DNA from: Lachnospiraceae bacterium
GTDB lineage: Bacteria > Bacillota > Clostridia > Lachnospirales > Lachnospiraceae
DNA: 64,000 bases
Assembly: GCA_910576335.1 (NCBI GenBank)
Contig: CAJTIU010000005.1
Span: 124,001-188,000, forward strand
Direction of reading: 5' to 3'
Shown here one piece after another: positions 30,391 to 39,163 of this stretch (the first letter of the stretch is position 1; each line of letters starts with the position of its first letter). The notes below the pieces were generated by a model that was given only the letters and a program-made list of their open reading frames with translations, made no database searches and was not told where the DNA came from. The translations under genes and the position numbers were made by a program.

Positions 30391-30603
30391 ATGCCAAAAG
30401 GAATAACAAGCAATTTAGCTATATCAATAGACGAATTTATCAAAAGTAAGGGTATTAAAAAAACTTTTATCGCTAAAGAAATGGGAATAACTTATACCTA
30501 TTTCAATAAACTAATGGAAAAAGATAACTTTACCATTGACGATGGCAACCGCATCTTATCAGTAATCGGCTATAAAATCGACTATGATATAAAATCATTA
30601 TGA
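30391..30603 (+). CDS. HTH (XRE/Cro-like) regulator, 70 aa
   Basis: The ATG giving MPKGITSNLAISIDEFIKSK follows AAGGAAGGTG; an upstream GTG in frame overlaps that site. The helix-turn-helix lies at KKTFIAKEMGITYTYFNKLM. The size is Cro-like. With the divergent promoter and repeats it probably acts in the lysis/lysogeny or early control switch. Confidence 0.8.
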   Translation: MPKGITSNLAISIDEFIKSKGIKKTFIAKEMGITYTYFNKLMEKDNFTIDDGNRILSVIGYKIDYDIKSL

Positions 30604-30644
30604 TATGATTAAAGACTTTACAAAAGGAGGTATACAAGAATAAT

Positions 30645-30851
30645 ATGGCCGATATTATAAAAATAATTAAACATCATATGGTTGACCATGACATACGGCA
30701 AAAAGATATTTGTAACGCTACAGGTTGGTCAAAGTCTACCGTTAGTAATCTTTTCAATAACAGAACAGAAAATCCCAGTCTTAATACTCTGATGGAATTA
30801 TGTAACGCTGCCGGATGTGATTTGATAATAGATATAAAATCTAAAATCTGA
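30645..30851 (+). CDS. HTH (XRE-family) regulator, 68 aa
   Basis: Starts MADIIKIIKHHMVDHDIRQK after AAAGGAGG. A textbook XRE helix-turn-helix (QKDICNATGWSKSTVSNLFN) covers most of the protein, followed by a short C-terminal strand (CDLIIDIK). It lies 41 bases downstream of the first regulator and is followed by a terminator carrying the same GGTGT/ACACC motif as the promoters. Confidence 0.85.
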   Translation: MADIIKIIKHHMVDHDIRQKDICNATGWSKSTVSNLFNNRTENPSLNTLMELCNAAGCDLIIDIKSKI

Positions 30852-30874
30852 TATCATATAAATTTTCAATGTAC

Positions 30875-30919
30875 AAAAAAGGTGTAAAGCCCTTGCAATA
30901 AAGACTTCACACCTTTTTG
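30875..30919. terminator. Bidirectional terminator shared by converging genes
   Basis: AAAAAAGGTGT...AAG and CTT...ACACCTTTTT form the stem around a 16-base loop. It ends the HTH operon and the leftward 58-aa gene. Confidence 0.8.
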
Positions 30920-30923
30920 ATTT

Positions 30924-31100
30924 TTATTTGTTGCCGTCTAATGGCGGTTTTTGATAAAGCTTTCGATTGATTTCATTTTTCATGATCTCAATTTCTTTTT
31001 TTGCTGCCTCTTCACCGCCATTTTCTAGTTGTCTCTCTATTCTTTCAACTATTGTAAGTTGATCAAATAAAGTTATATTTAACTCTTTTTCACCTGGCAT
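30924..31100 (-). CDS. Small acidic protein, 58 aa
   Basis: Start MPGEKELNITLFDQLTIVER is fixed by GGGAGGTGAGG. A coiled-coil-like middle (RIERQLENGGEEAAKKEIEI) is followed by a basic tail. It has its own promoter within the regulator cluster, so it may be an antirepressor or small partner protein; no family recognised. Confidence 0.65.
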   Translation of the reverse strand: MPGEKELNITLFDQLTIVERIERQLENGGEEAAKKEIEIMKNEINRKLYQKPPLDGNK

Positions 31101-31145
31101 GTCCTCACCTCCCTTATAATCAGATACCGTTTTACTGATACCTTT

Positions 31146-31174
31146 ATTATAATATGCGAGAAACAAGGTGTAAA
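31146..31174 (-). promoter_or_regulatory. Promoter of the 58-aa gene
   Basis: Minus strand: TTTACA, 17 bases, TATAAT. The -35 is embedded in AAGGTGTAAAG (plus strand), the same sequence found in the terminator at 30882, so it may share a repressor with the main leftward promoter. Confidence 0.75.
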
Positions 31175-31250
31175 GTCTTTATTGAGTTGTCAAGGTACTT
31201 TGCCGATTGGGAAGTTATTACTTGTCCCTTGCGGTGATATTATCATAGCA

Positions 31251-31338
31251 TAAGGTAAACCTTATTTCAACCCCTTTTTATTAATTTATTTCGTTTTGTC
31301 ATTATGCATAATTTACAACCGAAATAAGGTATACCTTA
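31251..31338. promoter_or_regulatory. Two palindromic operators 74 bp apart
   Basis: TAAGGTAAACCTTA (31251-31264) and TAAGGTATACCTTA (31325-31338) share 6-bp arms and a centre of two A/T pairs; their spacing is near seven helical turns. Such pairs allow repressor dimers to loop DNA. They lie upstream of the ribbon-helix-helix-like gene. Confidence 0.7.
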
Positions 31339-31391
31339 CTATGCAATTGTTACAATTGTATTGTAGAATATACTGAAAAACCATGATAAAA

Positions 31392-31420
31392 TTGAATTGA
31401 TTCGAAAAAAATGATATAAT
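31392..31420 (+). promoter_or_regulatory. Promoter of the 72-aa gene
   Basis: TTGAAT, 17 bases, TATAAT, 31 bases upstream of the ATG. The second palindromic operator lies about 55 bases upstream of it. Confidence 0.75.
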
Positions 31421-31450
31421 GAAAGACTTTATAGAAAGGAAATAAAATAT

Positions 31451-31669
31451 ATGGCAATGACAGAAGCACAGAAAAGATATGAAAAGAAACGAATGGAAAC
31501 TTGTAAAAATTACACTGTAAAATATAGATTGTATTTAGATAGCGAAAAAGAAGAAAGTGAAAAATTGAGCAAATACCTTGCCGACACTGGTCAGAGTGCA
31601 AATAGTTACATCAAAGAATTGATCAAGAAAGATTTAGATGAAAAAGGGATATCATACCCGGATAAATAA
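31451..31669 (+). CDS. Arc/ribbon-helix-helix-like small DNA-binding protein, 72 aa
   Basis: Starts MAMTEAQKRYEKKRMETCKN with AAAGGAAA upstream. A strand (NYTVKYRLYLD) is followed by two helices (KEESEKLSKYLADTGQSANS and YIKELIKKDLDEKG), the layout of ribbon-helix-helix repressors. This type is common on Firmicutes plasmids and prophages, where it represses itself or aids partition. The paired palindromes upstream are its probable sites. Confidence 0.7.
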   Translation: MAMTEAQKRYEKKRMETCKNYTVKYRLYLDSEKEESEKLSKYLADTGQSANSYIKELIKKDLDEKGISYPDK

Positions 31670-33489
31670 CCATAGATACTCAGTCATAACCAGTACTACC
31701 GGTAGCATGATATATTGATTCGATGATAAGCTAAATGAATACTTACATTATAATGGGGTAAAAAGTCATAGAATGGTCGCTGAATCTGAGCAAGCGGAAG
31801 GCATAGACGCATGGACCATATATCAGATACATGTATCACATAGACATATATATAGCTGTATAAGCTTGTATTTGATAATATAACCATGTTTACGCACGAT
31901 TAAATGGATTGTATGGGCATTATGGATAGTTGGTAAGGGTAAAGGGGTTGAATTGGAAATAAGAGGGAATAAGCGCGGTTAAGCGTATGGATATGGTTGT
32001 TGTGGTTATGATTATGGATATGGTATGGGTGATGGTAGTATGGTATGGGAATAGATACGGCACACGGTAGATTGTAGCTTGCTGACTGGATAAATATATC
32101 ATAATGCGTTATAATATGGATAATTGCGCTGTGTTAGATATGATGGCGATATGATAGTATTGTGGTTGAATGGATGTAAATGTGGTCATATGTGCATATA
32201 GTGTAATTTTGTTCAATCATCTCTTTTAGTCATATGTTTATGATATGGTCAGATGCGCAGTATATGGCTGCCATAGTTGAATATAGTCAGATATAGTCAG
32301 ATGTTTATTTCGTTGCCATGTGTGCATTATGGCATTAGCTGAAATAAATAAATATTATTGTAATTCAATTAGTAAAATCATGTAATTATTACCGGTAAAT
32401 ATTGTTTTATTTTCATTTGTATATATTTTCGTTTACCAGTAAACTATATAGTTTACTGGCATCTTTTATGTTTTCATGTAAACTAAATAGTTTACTACTA
32501 TACAATACATAGTAGCCAGAAAACGAACGCATTTGTTCAAATATTATACATATGTGCAGTTATCTCACGAATTATCTAATACAAAACATACGTTCGTATA
32601 TTTCAAGCCCCTGTATCTGTTCTTTTCCGGTTTTCCTCTCAAAAAGATACCGTAATACTATACTATTACAGTATCTTTTATACCCCGGGGTAGTTTACAT
32701 TTTAAACCCGGATTTCATCATACCTAGAGGGGGAATGTGTTCTACTCACACCTCATTTGCTCAAAATCAACTTCCCGAAATCACCAAAAAACACCAAAAA
32801 TACTTCGTGAACCACTTCGTAAACATTCATACTACCACTAACTTTTTTCATTTTTCAAACCTCAAAAAATTCACTCCTCTCCCATTCCACTCATCCAAAA
32901 CCCTTACCATAATTACATATTCATGAACTCACCCCAGATTTCAATTTTTCATACATAATCTCGACCAACAAACCAATATAAAATCCCTCCCAGTATCATT
33001 CAAAATCATAGATAAATCAAAGTCTTTCTACTATATATAAAACACATAAAAACTCGAACATTCTCGAACTCACTTTTTCAGATCAACATTCCAACCTCCA
33101 TGCATTCATTCACATATCAAAATTCTCAGTGCAGTTTCAAACCAAGCTTAATTCAAAAAGCTTATCAGAAAAACCAATAATTATCTGTATTTTAAAAATT
33201 TCTTGAAGAAAACAAATCAAAAACAAATCAAAAATAAAATAACACCACTTATCCTCACAACTTATCACTCCAAACAACCAAATCAAAATTTACCCCTAAA
33301 AACTAAAATTTTCTCCTAAGATTCCAAGTAAGACTCATTGACTGCTCATTATGTATACATATACATCCATTACAAAAATTCCTCTTTATAAAACCCGGTA
33401 CATTTTCAATACAAAATTTCACACTAAAATCCTCATCAAATAAAGAAGTACTCCATATACAAAAAAATACATCAAACGGAGGAATAATA
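31670..33489. other. Gene-free 1.8 kb region with palindromes and opposite strand skew
   Basis: No convincing gene on either strand. Plus strand 31700-32340 is G/T-rich and poor in C, with motifs such as ATAGTCAGAT repeated near 32283. Plus strand 32740-33480 is C/A-rich and very poor in G (one 60-base row has none). Between them lies a palindrome cluster. Candidate roles are replication origin, partition site or G-poor transcript leaders. The open frame at 32552-32926 lacks codon bias and a ribosome site, so it is left out. Confidence 0.6.
32389..32698. repeat. Cluster of palindromes built on GTAAACTA/TAGTTTAC
   Basis: Sites in order: TTACCGGTAA (32389-32398); a perfect 24-bp palindrome with half-site CCAGTAAACTAT (32436-32459); GTAAACTA, AA, TAGTTTAC (32478-32495); a 34-base inverted repeat with GATAC and GTAATA arms (32645-32678); TACCCCGGGGTA, then a TAGTTTAC half-site (32691-32698). 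The repeated half-site fits protein binding such as ParB, an initiator or a repressor. Confidence 0.65.
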
Positions 33490-34536
33490 ATGAATACATA
33501 TCTAGTGCCTGTAACAAAGGAATTTCAATCTTCTTTTACTGATATTATGGTTATCTATGCAAATAATGAAAAAGAAGCATATTATAATGCCAGAATAAGG
33601 AAAGGATTTATGTCTATAACAATAAGAGAATACAGTGATGTTCCATATGAATTTTATATTGGAAAATTACAGTTTTCAAAAGATTTCTTCCCCATGAAAG
33701 AAAAACATGATATAATCAAACAAGCATTATCTTTATCAAAGGAGGAGATAAATTTGGAAATTATTGATATTATTGATATTTATGATTATATGTACTGGGG
33801 AAATTATAATCAACAAATACAAAAACTAGCTGATAAAGTTCTTCCGGAAAAATGGAGTTTTGAAGGAAAAGATGATAATTATATTCTTAAAAATTATTTA
33901 AAATATACTTTTTATAAACTTCAGGAAGAAAATAAGGTTATAGAAACAGATACATATTGTGTATTTGATACAGGATTATTTTCACATTATTATGAGCCAA
34001 TATATGCATATGGTGAATTATACAAAAATCCATCTGAAAATACTGCGAAATGGTATTTTAAAGGGTTTAAAGATACCTATGAATTAGGAAGTCTTGATAT
34101 TGAAAAATTTCCTGAAAGAGCAGATTATTTTTCTGATCCAACAAGGTTAGTATTTAATTGGCATTTAAATGTCAACAAAAATTATAAGCATATTCTTGAT
34201 GACTTAAGTACCTCACAAAGATTGCCAGATTCTATAAAAAATAGTAATAGACCATTGGAAACTTTAAAAGGTGTTATAGATACTGCTATTCAAAAAGTAA
34301 TTGCCAATTATAAATTAGCAGTTCCTCATTATTATCAAAACAAAATCCAATTACTTGTTCCATTGTGTTTTGGAAAAGATGATACCCCTAATGTTGCTTT
34401 AGTATTAGATCTAATGAAAAATGGATATTATCAAGCAACCACATGTCTGTCAATGGAAATGGCATATATGGACGCACGTCTGATAGCAAAGCCAGAGTCA
34501 AATTGGTTAATAGCAGAAAATATAACAGAAGAATAA
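33490..34536 (+). CDS. DUF3825-domain protein, 348 aa
   Basis: Residues about 120-345 carry the family pattern: TYCVFDTGLFSHYYEPIYAYGE, WYFKGFKDTYELGSLDIEKF, NRPLETLKGVIDTAIQKV and a C-terminal MAYMDARLIAKPESNWL. DUF3825 proteins are uncharacterised, sometimes near regulators. It is the first rightward gene after the gene-free region, with ACGGAGG upstream, and is followed by its own terminator at 34547. Confidence 0.75.
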   Translation: MNTYLVPVTKEFQSSFTDIMVIYANNEKEAYYNARIRKGFMSITIREYSDVPYEFYIGKLQFSKDFFPMKEKHDIIKQALSLSKEEINLEIIDIIDIYDYMYWGNYNQQIQKLADKVLPEKWSFEGKDDNYILKNYLKYTFYKLQEENKVIETDTYCVFDTGLFSHYYEPIYAYGELYKNPSENTAKWYFKGFKDTYELGSLDIEKFPERADYFSDPTRLVFNWHLNVNKNYKHILDDLSTSQRLPDSIKNSNRPLETLKGVIDTAIQKVIANYKLAVPHYYQNKIQLLVPLCFGKDDTPNVALVLDLMKNGYYQATTCLSMEMAYMDARLIAKPESNWLIAENITEE

Positions 34537-34546
34537 TTGCTTTTAT

Positions 34547-34571
34547 AAGACATCGTAAGATGTCTTATTTT
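34547..34571 (+). terminator. Intrinsic terminator
   Basis: AAGACATC, GTAA, GATGTCTT then ATTTTTATG. It ends the DUF3825 transcript, so the antirepressor gene must have its own start or need read-through. Confidence 0.85.
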
Positions 34572-34668
34572 TATGTCTAAAATTTTATATTTTTGGTGTT
34601 CCAAATATAGAAAGAACATTTGTAACAGTAAATTTATATAACAATAACACAAAAGGAGATATTTTATT

Positions 34669-35556
34669 ATGGCAATGAATAACACAGCTTTACAAGTAAC
34701 TAATTTTAATTTTTATGGAGATGAATTGATTGCATTGAAAGATAATGCAACTGGTGAAATCTATGTTTCTATTAATTCTGTTCTTAGAGGAATTGGATTT
34801 ATTGATGAGAATCAAATTCGTAAAAAGAGAGACAAATGGATAAATGATATTGTTATTTCCAAAGGTATACAGAAGTTCAACATACCTACTCATAATAGGG
34901 TGTCTAAAAATGGCACCCCTATAAATTACCAAGAAGTATATTGTATATCACACCACAAATTACCTTTAGCATTAGCTAAAATTAATATCACTCCAAAAAT
35001 GAAACAGAATCAACCAGAATTAGCATCAAAACTTGAACTTTATCAAGATAAATGTGCTGATGTACTAGCTTCTGTATTTATAGATAACAGAACAACAGAT
35101 CAGATTACAGTACAACCAATACTGGATACTTTAAATACTTTCACACAAACAGTAAACGACACTCTCCTGTCTCTAAATACAAGAATGTCAAAATTAGAGG
35201 AGACTCAGGAACAGATGAAGAAAACATTACCAAAGAAAAGATTTTCTTACTGGTCATCCAAAATGTTTCCAAAATATCAATTGCTTATGGATTGTTTTGG
35301 AATAGAGAAAAACAAAGAATTATACAAGGAATTGTATAAAGAATTCCATAATATGTATCCAGGTACAGAAATTAATCAAGTTGTGGACGATTACTGTTAT
35401 GATAACAGACTTGATAGCTGCTTTACTTTAGATGCTATAGAACATGATAAAGTCGTAATGAAACAGTTTGAAAATATGGTGGATGGTCTTTTAAAGAAAT
35501 ATGGATTAGTTTCAGAAAATGAAATTGTAAAAGAGAAGACAATATTTGATGATTGA
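34669..35556 (+). CDS. Phage antirepressor (P22_AR_N-like), 295 aa
   Basis: Residues 1-125 match P22 antirepressor N-terminal domains (YGDELIALKDNATGEIYVSI, then VLRGIGFIDENQIRKKRDKW and CISHHKLPLALAKINITPKM). A coiled coil at about 155-190 is followed by a C-terminal domain (KMFPKYQLLMDCFGIEKN) of ORF6C type. Antirepressors bind phage repressors or host regulators. GGAGAT precedes the ATG. Confidence 0.85.
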   Translation: MAMNNTALQVTNFNFYGDELIALKDNATGEIYVSINSVLRGIGFIDENQIRKKRDKWINDIVISKGIQKFNIPTHNRVSKNGTPINYQEVYCISHHKLPLALAKINITPKMKQNQPELASKLELYQDKCADVLASVFIDNRTTDQITVQPILDTLNTFTQTVNDTLLSLNTRMSKLEETQEQMKKTLPKKRFSYWSSKMFPKYQLLMDCFGIEKNKELYKELYKEFHNMYPGTEINQVVDDYCYDNRLDSCFTLDAIEHDKVVMKQFENMVDGLLKKYGLVSENEIVKEKTIFDD

Positions 35557-35934
35557 AAAATATAAAATGAAGAAATGTACTTATGTACCATTTGTTATAT
35601 TCATAATCCAACCAGTAACAATCAAAAAAATTTTTAAAAGAGTGATTTATTGACGTTAGGAAATAAATCACGCATATATCTTCTCTTGATTATATGAGTC
35701 TATCTTGATATTGACTGACACAAACTGACCCCCGTAGCAGACCTAAATGAAGGAAAGAATTGTATTTGGGTCTTCAGTAGCAGACCTAAACGCATTTGAG
35801 AGAAATTTATGTATGGATGATATTTTATGAAAGAATCGAGGTGATTTTCTATTTGAAATGTAGAAATACAAGTTAGAACAGATTTTGTTCTATGTAACTA
35901 TAAAAATAATTTAATAGAAGAAAGGATTTTACAA
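35557..35934 (+). promoter_or_regulatory. Intergenic region with hairpins and duplicated GTAGCAGACCTAAA
   Basis: GTGATTTATT/AATAAATCAC makes a 10-bp stem at about 35641-35670. GTAGCAGACCTAAA occurs at 35735 and 35779. The first copy can pair with ATTTGGGTC between them, the second cannot at the same time. This resembles an attenuator or operator for the parB gene. No gene is visible here. Confidence 0.45.
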
Positions 35935-36990
35935 ATGCAACAGATTAATATTAATGAATTAAAACCACATCCACGTAATAATGAGTTCTTTGATGATATC
36001 GTAGGGGACTCTTGGAAAGCATTCTTAGAATCTATTGAATCATCCGGAATTATTGAACCTATTGTAGTAACACAAAATATGGTAATTGTATCAGGACACC
36101 AACGAGTAAGAGCCGCTAAAGAACTTGGAATTGAATCTATTATGGTTGATATCCGTAAGTATGATGATAAGGACAAAGTTTTAAAAGATCTCATTGAAAC
36201 TAATATTCGCCAAAGAGGTATTGGTAATCCTAACCCTATTAAGTTAGGGAGGTGTATTAAGGAATTGGAAAGGATTTATGGAATCCATCAAGGTAATGGT
36301 TCAAATCAATATGAGCAAAATCCGAAAGTTTCGGATAATGCAAAAACCAAACAGGAAGAATTGGCAGATATGATTGGCATTTCAGTGGATACTCTTCAAA
36401 ATTATAAAAAACTCACAGAATTGGTTCCTGAGTTACAAGATTGGGTTGAAACGGGTATACTTGCCCCCACTACTGCTATTGCACTTATCAAATATATGTC
36501 ACCTAATGAGCAAGAAGATTTTGTTAAATCCATGGATATTACACAAAAAATTACAAAAAGAGAAGTGCAACGGTATATTGATAGGATCAAGCAACTTGAA
36601 TCTGATAATCCTAAAGTAAAAATTTTAGAAAATCAAATTTCTGATTTAAAGGCAGAGAAAAGTATATTAGAGAGAAAAGTGAAGTTGAATCAAGAAGAAT
36701 CTGATAAGTATAACAAGCTGAAAACTGAAATTGAATTTCTTACAAAAAAGAAATCTAATTTAGGTAGACAGATAGATTCTGCTACTGAATTAGCTGGTTT
36801 AACAGTGAAATTGCAGAAATTATTAGAAGATGAACTTGCACCAATTAAATTTAAGCGTTGTATGGAAGTTTTAGACTCTAGTGATGTGTGTACAAGGAAT
36901 TTAGAAGATATAATTACAAAACTTGATACTTGGTCATATGAAATGAAGAAATTATTATCAAATAAATATGATGACATTATTGATGTATAA
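35935..36990 (+). CDS. ParB/Spo0J-like protein, 351 aa
   Basis: Start MQQININELKPHPRNNEFFD with AAAGGA upstream. Residues about 1-105 hold the CTP-binding core (VSGHQRVRAAKELG, then ETNIRQRGIGNPNPIKL). Residues about 140-215 include a DNA-binding HTH (QEELADMIGISVDTLQNYKK). The C-terminal half is a long coiled coil. ParB proteins load on parS and aid partition, or regulate transcription. No ParA gene is visible next to it, which suggests regulation or replication support. Confidence 0.88.
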   Translation: MQQININELKPHPRNNEFFDDIVGDSWKAFLESIESSGIIEPIVVTQNMVIVSGHQRVRAAKELGIESIMVDIRKYDDKDKVLKDLIETNIRQRGIGNPNPIKLGRCIKELERIYGIHQGNGSNQYEQNPKVSDNAKTKQEELADMIGISVDTLQNYKKLTELVPELQDWVETGILAPTTAIALIKYMSPNEQEDFVKSMDITQKITKREVQRYIDRIKQLESDNPKVKILENQISDLKAEKSILERKVKLNQEESDKYNKLKTEIEFLTKKKSNLGRQIDSATELAGLTVKLQKLLEDELAPIKFKRCMEVLDSSDVCTRNLEDIITKLDTWSYEMKKLLSNKYDDIIDV

Positions 36991-37008
36991 AAAGGAGAAT
37001 TTAAAGTT

Positions 37009-37623
37009 ATGGAGAATTTATTAAACAAACCAACAAATGAATTAACAAAATCTGAAAGAGAATATTTAAAAAATGAGTTAAATGAAATGGATAAAGATGA
37101 GATCAAAAATGAACTCGAAGAAATCAGAAATGCACAAGAAGGATATAATACACGTATTGAAATCGTTGAAAAAGAGACTCACAAGCAAGGAGACTCTATT
37201 AAAAAATTAGAAAAAAATACTAACGTTATTTGCTCACCATTCCACTCAAAAAGAAAAAGAAATTTTAATAAATTATGCAAAGCAAGAGTGTGGAAATTGT
37301 TTGACCATGATAAAGATTCGTGTGAGTATGTTTTATTTTCGCATTTTTTCTTTAAAAAGATTTATGGAGATATCGCAACCCACTTTGATTTAGATACATG
37401 GCATGATTTGAGTATGGAAAAATTTGATGAAGAAAACAGTACATATTCAAAAGCAAAAGAATTTGCTAGTTATTGGACACCTTCTAATTGGTACGTGAAA
37501 GAATGTATTAATGGTATGATTGTTAAACGAGACAAGGGAATTCTTAGCCCTGAAAGATGTAGAGCATTAACGGAATATTTACGAATAACAGATAATGGTG
37601 AGATTAATCCATTTGTAGCATAG
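37009..37623 (+). CDS. Hypothetical protein with coiled coil and ORF6C-like end, 204 aa
   Basis: The N-terminal 75 residues are a Glu/Lys coiled coil (NELEEIRNAQEGYNTRIEIV); the rest has ORF6C-like character (LFSHFFFKKIYGDIATHFDL, SWTPSNWYVKEC-type end). It ends in TAG; the following gene is in the same frame 12 bases later. It resembles the C-terminal half of the antirepressor at 34669 weakly. Confidence 0.6.
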   Translation: MENLLNKPTNELTKSEREYLKNELNEMDKDEIKNELEEIRNAQEGYNTRIEIVEKETHKQGDSIKKLEKNTNVICSPFHSKRKRNFNKLCKARVWKLFDHDKDSCEYVLFSHFFFKKIYGDIATHFDLDTWHDLSMEKFDEENSTYSKAKEFASYWTPSNWYVKECINGMIVKRDKGILSPERCRALTEYLRITDNGEINPFVA

Positions 37624-37635
37624 GCAGGTGATAAC

Positions 37636-38433
37636 TTGCCTAACTATGTAAAGATACCACGAGAAATAATCTACAATAAAGAACTTGGTAATAAGAGAGT
37701 AATTGTATTCTCTTACCTGTGTTCACGTAGATCCTTAGATGACACAGTGGCATTCAGTATTTCAGAGCTGTGCCATTGGTCATACCTAAAGCCAAATTAT
37801 CATGATGGAAAGATAAATCACAAATATTTAGAGGTGCTAGAATTACTCTCTCACTACAGATATTTTGAGTCTTATCCTAATTTTGATAAGTTAGCAAAAG
37901 AAAAGAAAAATTCTACGGATTATTACAACATTAAAATTAATACGGAGAAATTTGATATACCAGATAATTTTGGGATTATTTACTTTGATGAGTTAGAAAA
38001 GATACTAAATTTTAAAAAAGAATTAAAAGGTGTCAAAGTAAATGGAGAAGAAATTAATGTAATAAGAATATCATCGGCTTATATATTGTTACTCCTCTCC
38101 TATCTTCGTGTAAATATGAACCGTAATCCGGATAAACCATTATGTTGTTATAGATTATATCAAAAAATCAAAGATGATATTGGTTTGTCAGAACGGTACA
38201 TATCAAGAATTGTAAAAATATTGGATATAATGAAAATCATCAAATTTAAAGAAGGGAAGCGGATCCGATATAAAAAAGAAGAAAATAAGTATGGGTTCCT
38301 AACTACTTCAAAAGTTTTTGTCGATTACAGACACTTTTCCAAAGATAATAATGGCAATCAAATAATTGATAATGATTATAACTATGAAACAGAGATTCAA
38401 AAGCAATTAGAAATTATTGAACAAAATTATTAG
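37636..38433 (+). CDS. Replication-initiator-like winged-helix protein, 265 aa
   Basis: Starts with TTG, MPNYVKIPREIIYNKELGNK, a pattern used by Firmicutes phage and plasmid initiators (KIPREIIYNKELGNKRVIVF, then FSISELCHWSYLKPN). A second winged-helix region is near YQKIKDDIGLSERYISRIVK. The ribosome site is weak (AGGTGA), and the frame is continuous with the previous gene apart from one TAG. It probably binds an origin; the palindrome cluster at 32.4 kb is one candidate. Confidence 0.7.
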   Translation: MPNYVKIPREIIYNKELGNKRVIVFSYLCSRRSLDDTVAFSISELCHWSYLKPNYHDGKINHKYLEVLELLSHYRYFESYPNFDKLAKEKKNSTDYYNIKINTEKFDIPDNFGIIYFDELEKILNFKKELKGVKVNGEEINVIRISSAYILLLLSYLRVNMNRNPDKPLCCYRLYQKIKDDIGLSERYISRIVKILDIMKIIKFKEGKRIRYKKEENKYGFLTTSKVFVDYRHFSKDNNGNQIIDNDYNYETEIQKQLEIIEQNY

Positions 38434-38500
38434 GTGAAAAAGAAATACATATTACATCTATTAAATTGACATCATCTCAGGCAATTACTGATTAATAATA

Positions 38501-38533
38501 AAAGAAGGCATCAAATGAGACACCTTCTCTTTC
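38501..38533 (+). terminator. Probable terminator after the initiator-like gene
   Basis: AGAAGG and CCTTCT flank a 14-base loop, followed by CTTTC. A second stem (GTAGGA/TCCTAC) follows at about 38561. The bases 38434-38654 hold no gene. Confidence 0.55.
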
Positions 38534-38654
38534 AGAATTAAAACATGTACATGTTCTCAGTAGGAGGTGGTGCATCCTACTGGCGACAATGGTTTATAGT
38601 TACCGTTTTAGAATATATTCATAAAGACTTTATTCGTTCCATTATGATTATGTT

Positions 38655-38816
38655 CTAAAACAAAACTTGGTCTTTCGTGACCAAAGCGTGCTCAACGCCG
38701 GCACTGGTAAGCTTGTCTAGAATTGTTCGTTCTCTATGTATAAACATAAAATAACGAATCAATCTATATAAAGCCAAAACAGTGGCCGGTGACAGAACAA
38801 TAATGAACTTCATCAT
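38655..38816 (-). CDS. Small membrane protein, 53 aa, opposite strand
   Basis: Start MMKFIIVLSPATVLALYRLI follows AAAGGAGAGTAT. One hydrophobic helix, then a basic stretch (HRERTILDKL) and a hydrophilic tail. It is one of very few leftward genes in the right arm, so it is probably an independent small unit. Function unknown; holin-like or exclusion roles are guesses. Confidence 0.55.
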   Translation of the reverse strand: MMKFIIVLSPATVLALYRLIRYFMFIHRERTILDKLTSAGVEHALVTKDQVLF

Positions 38817-39067
38817 ATACTCTCCTTTCTTATGAAACTCATAAAATATGGGAGTATATGACATTAGTATAAAAATACTAATGGTGCAGCACTCCTTTCC
38901 GTACCTGATATAACAATCAGTTGAGTTTGCATTAATAAATAACAGTGGTGCACCAAGTCTATTATATCAGTAATTGCCATTTTTGTTAATACATTTGAAT
39001 ACAAAAAAAGAAGTTTATAGTAACCAAAATCACTCATCATCTTCAATTACACAAGGAGGATTTGATT

Positions 39068-39163
39068 ATGATAATCAGACCATTCAACAGAAAAATATTA
39101 AAAAGAAAAGGAGAAGACTTAGTAACTAATGACGGAAAACTTTTACAGAACAGAAAGGTATAA
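39068..39163 (+). CDS. Very short basic peptide, 31 aa
   Basis: Reads MIIRPFNRKILKRKGEDLVT and ends LLQNRKV then TAA. It has the strong site AAGGAGG and overlaps the next gene's start by 35 bases. Basic; may bind nucleic acid or act as a coupling leader. Confidence 0.5.
   Translation: MIIRPFNRKILKRKGEDLVTNDGKLLQNRKV

Noticed and set aside
31696-32102. Minus-strand open frames of about 60 codons
   Set aside because: Pro/Thr/Ile-rich composition follows the strand skew and there are no ribosome sites.
32340-32700. CRISPR array
   Set aside because: The palindromes are not regularly spaced, repeats differ in length and there is no constant spacer size; protein-binding sites fit better.
32552-32926. 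Open frame of 124 codons in the gene-free region
   Set aside because: It has no ribosome site and an amino-acid mix dominated by Ser, Ile, Phe, Pro and Thr typical of a random C/T-rich frame, and overlaps the palindrome cluster.
38864-39046. Minus-strand 60-codon open frame
   Set aside because: No ribosome site, hydrophobic random composition and overlap with the region upstream of the rightward genes.
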